Shown in pieces: positions 7,244 to 16,500 of a stretch of DNA of 64,000 nucleotides. The translations under genes and the position numbers were made by a program. Source of the stretch: Parabacteroides chongii (GTDB lineage Bacteria > Bacteroidota > Bacteroidia > Bacteroidales > Tannerellaceae); NCBI RefSeq assembly GCF_029581355.1, contig NZ_CP120849.1, forward strand, positions 5,364,501 through 5,428,500, in the 5' to 3' direction. Each line of letters starts with the position of its first letter. The first letter of the stretch is position 1. The notes below the pieces were generated by a model. That model was not told the DNA's origin. It ran no database searches and worked only from the letters and a program-made list of their open reading frames with translations.

Positions 7244-9547
7244 ATGTCTGGCAAATATTTATCGGTACAATTCATACTTTTCCCGTTGTTGGCTCTCCTG
7301 CTTTTCAACTCCTGTTCGCAGGCCGCAAAGAAAAAACATATATTGATCATTCAATCGTATGAATCCAGTTTTCCTGCCTATAAGGAAATGAAAAAGATCC
7401 TGGCATCCCGATTACAGAAAAAAGACATACAAGCAGAAGTCTATTCCTACTATCTGGACTGTGAACAGAATCTGGAGAAAAAGCAAAAAATAAATCTTTT
7501 CGGGAAGCTGAACGAACTGTGCCCCTGGAAGCCTGACATCATCCTGACTTTCGACGACCAGGCATTGAATATTTTACTAAGTTGCGGCCATCCGTGCATA
7601 GCCACGATTCCGGTTGTTTTCACCGGAGTGAATTATCCCAATGCTTCTTTTATTCAAAAATATCCCAATATTACCGGCTTCCACGACAAGCCGGATTATA
7701 AAACAAATATCAAACTGATTGAACAGCTGATCGGAAAATGTATCGTAGTCAGGGTTACCGACGGAGAGTACATCGATCAACTTATCTTAAAAGACATGAA
7801 CGAGCAGATCAAAAACATCTGCAAAATGAACGACCTTTACTCGCCTGACAGGATACGCATCTCCGGAAAGAACGGCATTTCGCTGAACGGAGAAAAGAAA
7901 ATAGAACCGGATACCATGTATGTCAGTACGATCAACGGAAAGTCCACGCGATCGCTGGTCAAAGGATTAGGCGAAAATTATTACAATAAAGCCTACCTTG
8001 CTACCAAAAGGGATTATCTGACTCTTTCATTGGGACGTTTCAGTTCGTTTCCGGGCTTTTCCGTCATTTATGAAATGATCGGAAGCAACAATGGAGTGGT
8101 TGGCGGTTTCGTTTCGCCACTCGAAGATTTGACAATTCTTGCAGCAAACCGTATTGCCAGCATACTGAAAGGAGCTTCTCCCAGTGATTTTTCACAGATC
8201 ACAGAAACCAGCAAAGCCTATATCTTCGATTATAAAGTACTGGAGCAATGGGGTATCAGCAGAAGCAAATTACCCGCCGGTTCCCTGTTCGTAAACATGC
8301 CTTTTTATATACAGTATAAAATATATATCATATTCTTGCTTATTCTGGTCGGAATCTCATTCATCATCATTATCACTTATCAACGGATACTCTATAAGAG
8401 AGAGAATGCACGTAAAATAGAAATACAGGAGAACCTAAGGCAGGAAAAGGAATTTCTCTCATTCGCCCTGGAAAGCGGTAACATTTTTACTTTCCGTTAC
8501 AAAAACGGTACATTCCTATTCGACAAAGAGTTTTATCATTATCTGGATATGCCGGAAGAGCCAATCAGCGCAGACCGTTTCCAACAGGCCATTCATCCAA
8601 GCGAACAGGCTGACTTTCTATTAAACCGCTATAAGCTGGATCATGGCTTCACTTCCCGTCAGATTACCAGAAGACGATACGACTTTAACAAAAAGGGATA
8701 CCTTTGGTGGGAATTCCGTTATGCACAAAACACCAATCTAAACAGTCAGAGCGCAGACAATCAGGTCGAAGTAAACGGTCTATGCTTGAATATCCAGCAT
8801 ACAAAAGATACAGAACAGGAACTGATCGATGCCCGCAAAAAAGCAGAAGAATCGGATCAGATGAAATCTGTGTTCCTGGCTAATATGAGCCATGAAATAC
8901 GTACGCCGCTGAATGCGATAGTCGGTTTCTCCCAGCTGATAGCTTCCGAAGAGATGCAGCTGGAAGACGAAGAAAAAAAAGAGTTTATCAGTCTGATCAA
9001 CAAGAACAGCGATCAATTGCTTAAACTGATCAACGACATACTCGATTTGTCACGTATAGAATCCGGTCATATTTCATTCGCCTACGAAATATGTAATCTG
9101 AGCGAACTGATGGATGATGTCTATAATACGCACCGGCTACTGATGCCTGACGGAGTGGAGTTACGAAAGAAAGTACCTGAAAAACCAGCGATCATTAATA
9201 CCGACCGCATCCGCTTAACCCAGGTTCTTACAAACTTCATCAATAATGCCACAAAATTTACGGAAGAAGGATATATCGAAATCAAGTATGAATACAGCGA
9301 CGATAACCGGTTCATCCTGCTTTCTGTCAAAGATACGGGGAAAGGCATTCCCCAGGAAAAGATAAAGCAAGTATTCGAACGCTTTCAGAAACTGGATGAG
9401 TTTGCCAAAGGTACGGGTTTGGGACTTGCGATCAGCCAAAGTATCATCAGGACTTTCAAAGGGACGATCCAGCTGGAATCCGAAGAAGGGAAAGGCAGCA
9501 AATTTATAGTATCACTGCCTTATGAACCATCCTCACTCGGTCAGTAA
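7244..9547 (+). CDS. Sensor histidine kinase with ABC-type substrate-binding sensor domain
   Basis: The 767-residue protein begins with a lipoprotein-like leader (lipobox LLFNSC, Cys24). Residues about 32-335 resemble the periplasmic ABC substrate-binding family PF04392 (HILIIQSYESSFP, DIILTFDDQALN). One membrane helix follows at about 358-377, then a PAS-like segment (about 400-520), HisKA with the phosphoacceptor His550 in MSHEIRTP, and HATPase_c with N-box NFINNATKF, DTGKGIP and GTGLGLAI. It has no receiver or DNA-binding domain, and no response regulator gene is next to it, so its partner is elsewhere. The ligand is unknown. Its stop overlaps the end of the convergent nrfA by 15 bp. Confidence 0.88.
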   Translation: MSGKYLSVQFILFPLLALLLFNSCSQAAKKKHILIIQSYESSFPAYKEMKKILASRLQKKDIQAEVYSYYLDCEQNLEKKQKINLFGKLNELCPWKPDIILTFDDQALNILLSCGHPCIATIPVVFTGVNYPNASFIQKYPNITGFHDKPDYKTNIKLIEQLIGKCIVVRVTDGEYIDQLILKDMNEQIKNICKMNDLYSPDRIRISGKNGISLNGEKKIEPDTMYVSTINGKSTRSLVKGLGENYYNKAYLATKRDYLTLSLGRFSSFPGFSVIYEMIGSNNGVVGGFVSPLEDLTILAANRIASILKGASPSDFSQITETSKAYIFDYKVLEQWGISRSKLPAGSLFVNMPFYIQYKIYIIFLLILVGISFIIIITYQRILYKRENARKIEIQENLRQEKEFLSFALESGNIFTFRYKNGTFLFDKEFYHYLDMPEEPISADRFQQAIHPSEQADFLLNRYKLDHGFTSRQITRRRYDFNKKGYLWWEFRYAQNTNLNSQSADNQVEVNGLCLNIQHTKDTEQELIDARKKAEESDQMKSVFLANMSHEIRTPLNAIVGFSQLIASEEMQLEDEEKKEFISLINKNSDQLLKLINDILDLSRIESGHISFAYEICNLSELMDDVYNTHRLLMPDGVELRKKVPEKPAIINTDRIRLTQVLTNFINNATKFTEEGYIEIKYEYSDDNRFILLSVKDTGKGIPQEKIKQVFERFQKLDEFAKGTGLGLAISQSIIRTFKGTIQLESEEGKGSKFIVSLPYEPSSLGQ

Positions 9548-11026
9548 TTTATTCGCTTTGGCTTCTTCACGCCACTGAGGTACTACTGTTTTCAGGAATA
9601 TCTCCTTGGCTTCATTTTCGGCTTTCATATCAAGGCCGATATATCTTTGGGCTTTCTCTTTCGTGGAGATATCCGGCATAGGAACATCGCCTGAATATCC
9701 CAGTTTGAAAAGAACTTTCATTATATCCATCTGTGCCTGCAGGGTTTTATCGATACCGTTTCCCATTATACGCAACACTTCCTGCGATGCATGAAAAGAC
9801 GCTCCGTGAGATGCAACACAAAAGTCCCAACGCCATTGTGCCTGCCGGATTAATTTCAATATATTTTTCATTTGCTCTTCCGTTGCTCCCCGATCCCATG
9901 CAAACTTAGCCTCGATATGGGTTTTCGCTAATTCTGTTTCCAACCGTTCACGTATTTCAGCCACTCTGATCTGACGGGTATATACATCCTGCCGTAAAGT
10001 TTCTTCCGTCTCACGATGGCAGGTCTGACAGGTCCGGTCGATCATAGCCAGAGGACTTTGTATATGGTGATCGTTATAGCCTTCCTGATTTTCGCCCACA
10101 TACGGCATGTGGCATTCTCCGCAAGAGACTCCCCGGCGGGCATGAATACCCATCTGTGCCAGTTCATAATCGGGATGCTGTGCTTTCAACAAAGGGGCTC
10201 TGCTCAATTTATGAATATAATCGGAGAAGTCCATCCGGTCATAATATTCCTCGATATCTTCTACCGAATATCCATTATCCCAAGGTATGACTACCCGTTT
10301 ATCTTCCTTTGAAAAATAATATTCACAATGACACTGAGCACAGACCAGCGAACGCATTTCCTGTTCCGAGACATTATCGATGTTCATTCCTTTCCGCGTA
10401 CAGGCTTCCGTCAGAAATAAACGAGGTATGTGCAACTCCATACTCTCCGGATCATGGCAATCTGCACAAGCGACCGGATTCACGATCTCACTGCCCCAGC
10501 CTGCCCATTTCCTTTTATAAAAAGCTTCCCGGCCTACTTGCTCGATCAGACGTGGAGCATCCGAGCTTTTACAAGCCCAACAAGCAGCCGGTTGAGGGCC
10601 ATCCTCTTTTCCTTTTGGAGCACCGGTCCTTAAACTGAGATCCATATCTTCGATTGCATACATATGCCCTCTCGGTGTATTATAACTTTTAGAAAATGCA
10701 TATCCGGCCCACAGAATAACCAGGTTTGGACGTTCAGCCAAAAGGTCTACCGCTTGATTTCCATTAAACAGACTGGTAAAACTCGTATCCGTCGTATTTT
10801 TCCAGCTCCGGTATTCATTTGAATTACGTAGTTCGAGCTTATCCGTTGATAAATTCTCATTTATTCCCTGATTTCCTGTATTTACATCATCGATAAAAGT
10901 AATGTTATCCTCCCCGGTAAAACAATATACGACAGACGCAACCAAGCTTCCCAGTATGATTCCTCCTAATAGTAAATAATGATATTTTATATTTAGTTTT
11001 TTATTCATCCAAATCAATTTGTTCAT
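9533..11026 (-). CDS. nrfA: Ammonia-forming cytochrome c nitrite reductase
   Basis: The 497-residue protein carries the five haem sites of NrfA: the diagnostic active-site CWACK (149-153) plus CADCH (187-191), CAQCH (229-233), CGECH (302-306) and CQTCH (333-337). It reduces nitrite to ammonium with six electrons in the periplasm. One N-terminal membrane helix (about 16-36) may be an uncleaved anchor or a signal peptide. Met7 (ATG at 11008) is an alternative start that gives a more typical leader. The usual electron-donor partner gene nrfH is not beside it: the upstream neighbour is trmD on the other strand. The promoter at 11081-11110 is a very good consensus match, so the gene seems transcribed alone. 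Confidence 0.93.
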   Translation of the reverse strand: MNKLIWMNKKLNIKYHYLLLGGIILGSLVASVVYCFTGEDNITFIDDVNTGNQGINENLSTDKLELRNSNEYRSWKNTTDTSFTSLFNGNQAVDLLAERPNLVILWAGYAFSKSYNTPRGHMYAIEDMDLSLRTGAPKGKEDGPQPAACWACKSSDAPRLIEQVGREAFYKRKWAGWGSEIVNPVACADCHDPESMELHIPRLFLTEACTRKGMNIDNVSEQEMRSLVCAQCHCEYYFSKEDKRVVIPWDNGYSVEDIEEYYDRMDFSDYIHKLSRAPLLKAQHPDYELAQMGIHARRGVSCGECHMPYVGENQEGYNDHHIQSPLAMIDRTCQTCHRETEETLRQDVYTRQIRVAEIRERLETELAKTHIEAKFAWDRGATEEQMKNILKLIRQAQWRWDFCVASHGASFHASQEVLRIMGNGIDKTLQAQMDIMKVLFKLGYSGDVPMPDISTKEKAQRYIGLDMKAENEAKEIFLKTVVPQWREEAKANKLLTE

Positions 11027-11080
11027 TCAACCCTACGCCATTCAAAAAGCTTTGATTTTCCAAAGTTTCAGACCACGACA

Positions 11081-11110
11081 CAAATTTAGTAAAAAGATAT
11101 AACGAGCCAA
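11081..11110 (-). promoter_or_regulatory. nrfA promoter
   Basis: On the minus strand TTG (11108-11110), a 19-bp spacer and TAAATTTG (11081-11088) give an exact Bacteroidetes promoter, about 55 bp upstream of the annotated ATG. Confidence 0.8.
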
Positions 11111-11267
11111 GATTTATCACCTATTTATAACAGAAAAAGATTAAATGCCACTCTGCATATCCTCCGTTCCCGAACGATTCTTATACCTATTTGCATACGC
11201 ATCCCAAATAATATCGTATTTTTGCATCGTTTTATCAGATAAAAATATCCAACGAGAGATTCCTATT

Positions 11268-11948
11268 ATGCGTATCGACATACTTACCGTACTTCCTGAG
11301 ATGATTGATGGAATGATTAATTGCTCCATCGTAAAGCGGGCACAGGACAAGGGCCTGGCTGAAATCCATTTACATAACCTGCGTGACTACACCACTAACA
11401 AATGGAGACGTGTCGACGATTATCCTTTTGGCGGCGAAGCCGGAATGGTGATGCAGATCGAACCCATCGACCGGGCTATCTCTGCCTTAAAAAGCGAACG
11501 GGAGTACGACGAAGTGATTTATACTTCGCCCGATGGTGAGACATTCAACCAACCGATGGCGAACAGTATGTCATTATTAAATAATATGATCATCTTATGC
11601 GGTCATTATAAGGGTATAGACTATCGCATCCGGGAACATCTGATCACCAAAGAGATATCGGTAGGCGATTATGTACTGACGGGCGGCGAACTGGCGGCTG
11701 CCATCATTACCGATGCGGTCGTACGGCTGATACCCGGTGCCATCGGTGACGAACAAAGTGCCCTTTCCGATTCTTTCCAGGATGATTTGCTGGCTCCGCC
11801 GGTTTATTCACGACCGGCAGAATATAAGGGATGGAAAGTTCCTGATGTCCTCCTTTCCGGACACCAGCGGAAAATAGACGAATGGCGTTTGCAGCAGGCA
11901 CACGAACGGACTGCACGATTACGTCCGGACTTATTGAAAGAGAAATGA
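11268..11948 (+). CDS. trmD: tRNA (guanine(37)-N1)-methyltransferase
   Basis: The 226-residue enzyme has the TrmD signatures: [12 protein letters not shown] at the N-terminus, the [25 protein letters not shown] loop region, [17 protein letters not shown] and the trefoil-knot S-adenosylmethionine site [15 protein letters not shown], and it ends with the usual basic C-terminal helix. It methylates G37 next to the anticodon to prevent frameshifting. The frame is open further upstream to 11145, but the ATG at 11268 gives the conserved start and is chosen. It is convergent with the PUL 1 beta-helix gene, with a shared terminator between. Confidence 0.96.
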   Translation: MRIDILTVLPEMIDGMINCSIVKRAQDKGLAEIHLHNLRDYTTNKWRRVDDYPFGGEAGMVMQIEPIDRAISALKSEREYDEVIYTSPDGETFNQPMANSMSLLNNMIILCGHYKGIDYRIREHLITKEISVGDYVLTGGELAAAIITDAVVRLIPGAIGDEQSALSDSFQDDLLAPPVYSRPAEYKGWKVPDVLLSGHQRKIDEWRLQQAHERTARLRPDLLKEK

Positions 11949-11957
11949 TTATATACG

Positions 11958-11994
11958 AAAGGCGCAGAATGAATATCGTTCTACGCCTTTTCTC
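11958..11994. terminator. Bidirectional terminator between trmD and PUL 1
   Basis: Twelve-base arms AAAGGCGCAGAA (11958-11969) and TTCTACGCCTTT (11979-11990) with one mismatch, followed by T residues on the plus strand and preceded by A residues that serve the minus strand. Confidence 0.85.
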
Positions 11995-12004
11995 TGTTAA
12001 CTAC

Positions 12005-13558
12005 CTATTTTATTAAAATACACAAATGACTCTTTTTCTGTCGCGCCATCAATTGGGCTATATATAATGAACGGGGGAATATATTGATCTCATTCTGTCC
12101 TTCCCAGATGCCATACGGGCGGTCCGTAAAATGACCGGGATACTTCTCCCCTTTCAGTCCGATACAATAATTCTTCCCGGAAGTCCACGGATTCTGTACA
12201 GCAGCACGTTTTACCCGGCAATTCCATAATACCTGTGTCACGCCTGCCCAACCATGTCCGCTCCCCATCTGACCGCGATCTTGCACATTTATTTCCCCAT
12301 CGGTTACAATATTATCATACAAAGTTCCGACAGACCAGCGATGATGGGGGCCTATATCAGCAAATGTCTGGGAAGCTGTACAATTATAGAACACATTCGG
12401 CCCGCATACCTGAGCACCGGTCACATAATCATGACGACCTTCCGTAGCCTGGCAGTTCATAAAAAGATTCTGCTGTCCCCAGTTATTGAAAGAATAGCGG
12501 TATCCGCCAGTTATCAGAGATTTCGATTCCAGGCAACGACAGTCTATCACAGAAACATTTTTGGCAAAACGTTCGCAACTGACAGCGGAGTAACCGAAAT
12601 AACGGGCAGTAATATTCTTTACCCAGCAGTTCTCCACCTTATCCAGTTCCACAGCGATCCAGCCATGCTCCAAATCTTCGTAATCTTCAAACTCTGATTC
12701 GAAACAGATATCAGATACACCGACTTCGCCGATACGACCGTCAAAACGGTACTTATAGATTTCACCCCCGCCATACTTTTTATCCATTTGCATAACGACA
12801 GGGTTATCGATGAAAATACGGTTCCCTTCTATTTGGGTAATCTCCCGTTCAAACGCCAGATTATATTCCTGCGGTGTCCATTGGCGCGTACCTTTTCGCT
12901 CTACGATCTGATCCATCTTTATATCATGTATCCACTCCTGCGTTCCGGGGCGGTAAACGATCACACGGTCACCCACTTTAAACCCTTCGGTTGAAGAGAC
13001 ACGGAAAGAATGGCTGCCGACCGGTACAAAATCATCTGTGATCTTCACTCTTGTACCCGGAACTTCCTCCATAGTACCGTTACCTTTCACCTGTATCAGT
13101 GAACGTCTTTCTTTTCCGGTAGCGATTAAGCAGGTTTCATTGACGTTATCCCCCTCTCCTTTCAGGATAATACCGCCTGTACGGATCGTAATCGTACCGC
13201 CAATCTCGTAAACTCCGCGCTTCAATAAAATGGTACCCCGATGTCCGTTCTCATCCGGACTTCTGCGTGAAACTTCATCGATAGCCTGCTGTATCAATGC
13301 TCCGCTATCTCCCTCTTTTGCAGGAAGAACCTCTTTCACAACCGGATATGCAGGAATGCTTCTATCTCCATGATGATAACCGACCCGGCTGAAATCCGGA
13401 ATCGTATTTCCTTCTTCATCCGGGATATATGTCAAAGTGCCCGTATCACTGATCCTGACAAAAGAAGATTGCCATGCCGGAGGTAACTTCGTTTGTGCAT
13501 TACAAACGAATGTTACCCCGACTGCCAATCCAATTATTACATATTTAAATGCGCCCAC
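12005..13558 (-). CDS. Exported right-handed beta-helix protein, pectate-lyase-like fold
   Basis: The 517-residue protein has a signal peptide (about 1-21, ending VCNAQ). Residues 90-150 show the start of a parallel beta-helix (GTILLKRGVYEIGGTITIR, GIILKGEGDN), and the 290-430 region has repeating short coils (VENCWVKNITARYFGYSAV, NVSVIDCRCLES, NLFMNCQATEGRHDY, NVFYNCTAS), typical of pectate-lyase superfamily or GH28-related folds. I cannot assign a CAZy family or catalytic residues. The start is a GTG, only 7 bp after the stop of the upstream 1329-residue fusion gene, so translation is probably coupled. It is the last gene of PUL 1 and could act on the same polysaccharide, or simply bind it. 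Confidence 0.72.
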   Translation of the reverse strand: MGAFKYVIIGLAVGVTFVCNAQTKLPPAWQSSFVRISDTGTLTYIPDEEGNTIPDFSRVGYHHGDRSIPAYPVVKEVLPAKEGDSGALIQQAIDEVSRRSPDENGHRGTILLKRGVYEIGGTITIRTGGIILKGEGDNVNETCLIATGKERRSLIQVKGNGTMEEVPGTRVKITDDFVPVGSHSFRVSSTEGFKVGDRVIVYRPGTQEWIHDIKMDQIVERKGTRQWTPQEYNLAFEREITQIEGNRIFIDNPVVMQMDKKYGGGEIYKYRFDGRIGEVGVSDICFESEFEDYEDLEHGWIAVELDKVENCWVKNITARYFGYSAVSCERFAKNVSVIDCRCLESKSLITGGYRYSFNNWGQQNLFMNCQATEGRHDYVTGAQVCGPNVFYNCTASQTFADIGPHHRWSVGTLYDNIVTDGEINVQDRGQMGSGHGWAGVTQVLWNCRVKRAAVQNPWTSGKNYCIGLKGEKYPGHFTDRPYGIWEGQNEINIFPRSLYIAQLMARQKKSHLCILIK

Positions 13559-13565
13559 TTTATAC

Positions 13566-16500
13566 TCAATCTTCTATGATCACACGGAAACCTACATTAT
13601 GTACTTTCTGCCAGGGCAGATAAGATTTACGATAGTATGCTGTCGATGTTTTCGGATGGTCGGTCCATGAACCGCCACGAACCACTTTCTCCACTCCGTT
13701 ACCCTGTACTTTCTCGTTGTACGGGTAAGGCAGATAATCCGAGCGGGTCCATTCGGCAATGTTACCCTGCATATCATACAATCCCCATGGGTTTGCCTGA
13801 TAACCGCCACCTTTTACCATCAGCATATTGCCGTCGTCTACATTATTATCCTTCGGCTGATAAGTATAATATTTATACCAGGAGTCATTAGGACTCATCG
13901 GCTGGGGATTTACACCTCTTACCGCCAGTTTATTCAACTGTTTGTCACCCATATTTTCAAACCGGGAGAAATCGGTATTCAATGCACCGTACCAGAAATC
14001 GTCTCCGCTACCGGCACGACATGCCCATTCCCATTGTACCTCTGTCGGTAATGTCACTTTCAGCCCTGTTTTTTCGCTTAACTTCTCACAGAATGCCATT
14101 GCTTCTTCCCAGCTGACACGGATAGCAGGTTGTTCCGGATTATTTGCCGGATAACCTTCATGCACATGGTCTTTCCAAAGTTGGTTGACGAAACGGCTGT
14201 TATGATCCGGGAAGATCGTACGGAACTGCTCGTTACTTACTTCGATCTCAGCCATCCAAAAACCTTTTTTCACTTCCTGCTTGTTTGCCGGTGAATAATC
14301 GGAATGCTTCCGGTTAGTCCCCATGACGAATTTACCTGCCGGGATACGGACAAAGTTCATGACGATACCCGGAGCCAGCTCGATACTTTTCTTCGTTTCC
14401 TGTTCTTTTACCAACATCGCTTTTGCTGCATCCGCATCAAACGGCCAGCCTTTTACTTTCACGTCTTTATCCTTATATTCCTGACGTTCAGGTTTTACGG
14501 GAGACGGCTTCGGCTGCTTGCTCAGATAGTCTGCATAGCTGCGAATCTCTGCCTGCCAGTCAACGCCCGAACCTGCATATTTATCGGTCAGTTCTATACG
14601 ACGGCTGATCTGTTCGATGCCATTAAACAGGTTGGCTTTAAACGTACCGTGATAAGGAGCATTAAAGTCAATCCAGTTATAAAGTGTTTTCCATTCCTTA
14701 TCTGTCAACTCCACACCATGATGACCGGTCTTCAACATCTTGACCAACTGGCTGGTAGATACATGATATTCGTAAGGATTCAGAACTTCAATCTCAGCTT
14801 CCGGTCCCTGACGGTGAACATACGGATGCAGGTTCAGATAGCTTTTACCATATCCGGAAAATTCATCGATAGTACCACCGGTGAAATCGGCTAATTTATT
14901 GGAACCGTCATGACAGGCGATACAAGCACGGTCCAGGATCGGCTGAACCTCCAGATCAAATGTAAACGGACGTTGTCCTCCTTCCGGCAAGGTGATTGCA
15001 TGCGGTTTAATCGTCGAAGCGACCACACGTTTCGGAATAGGTATCTGATTTTGGTCTTCATGACAGCCGATGCAGGAAACGGTTTCACCCGGCATACCAG
15101 TCAGCCAGCTTCTCATCCATTGCACGGCACGCCCGCATGAATCGAGCGGCTGAAGCGAGATTGGCGTATTCGCCGGTATGGAGAACAAAGCCGAACCGTC
15201 TTCTTCTACCGGAACAGTACCCAGCAGGCGTTTTATATCCCATCCGCTTTGTATGCCCTGTGCCCAATGGTCGGACGGTGTTTTGTTATAAGCATATTCG
15301 TAAGCAAGTACACGGAAAGCTTTCACCGTACCGCGTGGTACACCTTTCAAACCTTCACCTTCATAAATATCCTGAATAAAGACAGTTGCTTCTTTCGTTC
15401 CGGGTTTTGTACGATCCGGAATAACAGGAGGAACCTGCGTTTTCCGTACCGGTATCGGATGGATCAGTCCTTCACCCTCGTATTCTGCAATCAACGTCAG
15501 GTTGTCGAATACATCTACCAAATAGATACCCCACAATGCATTCGGATTCAATTTGGCTGTTACCAGGAAATATTTATCGTTCAGAGGATAAGGTTTGATG
15601 AACTGGGGCCATACATCATCCACCAAACGGTCTTTTACAATCGGTTCGATCTTCCGGTCACGGAAAGGTAACTCTTGAACCATTCCCAATGTCGATTTAC
15701 GTCCTTTGGACGGATCGAACAGGATCAGACGACCTGAACGGGCAACGCCATGATGTCCGGAGATAATTCCGATAAAGCCGGATGCCTGACCCGGGATCGG
15801 TTTCGCATCGAAAGTACTGTTCGGGAAATAGGCGCCGCTGCCGTAAAGGGCTTTCTGTTCCGTTCCGTCGGGATTCATATGCATGACGAAGCGGGAGAAA
15901 TAATGGGTAAGGTCGGTATATTCCCAGCGGGTATACATCACCTTTCCGTTATTCATCACTACCGGCGACCAGTTTGCGTCCTGGTCGAATGTCAGACGGC
16001 GCAAGGATTTATCTTCCGGATTATATAAAACCATATTACCGACTTCGGAATTCCCGTTCACGCAGGGCACACCGTTGTAACCGATATTGGATACAGCCAT
16101 GATCTTTCCGGAAGGTAACCAGGTCGCATCAAAAAACTCCAAATCTTTCTCGGGAGATTCGATCAGATTCTTCAATCCTTTTCCATCCATCCCGACTTCG
16201 AAAACCTGCCAGCGGTTATCGGTATCGACCATCGAAAACATCACACGGTCTGCATTCCAATGCAATTTCAGGTCAGGTACGGACGATCCGTTATCCGGTT
16301 TGAAAATGGTACGCGACTGAACATCACCACGCAGATTCGACAATTCGACGATTTCTGCATTAAACCCACGACGGGAAGCGTTACTTTGATTCGACCAGTT
16401 ATTATTTTGTGTCCCTAATGCCGGCGGATTGATTTTCCGTGCAGCCGTCCCTATATGATAACGGCCGACGATCAATTTATCCATATCCAGTTCCGGATTT

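Noticed and set aside
11145..11267. Upstream extension of trmD
   Set aside because: The 41 extra residues do not match the family; the conserved start [12 protein letters not shown] is at the ATG 11268.
13566..14390. Sulfatase-activating enzyme for PUL 1
   Set aside because: Catalytic cysteines are missing, the domain is fused to an exported cytochrome, and no sulfatase gene is in the window.
14304..14894. Open frame of 196 codons opposite the HzsA/SUMF1 fusion gene
   Set aside because: Same reason: an antisense shadow with Cys- and Phe-rich nonsense sequence; the minus-strand gene is clear from its motifs.
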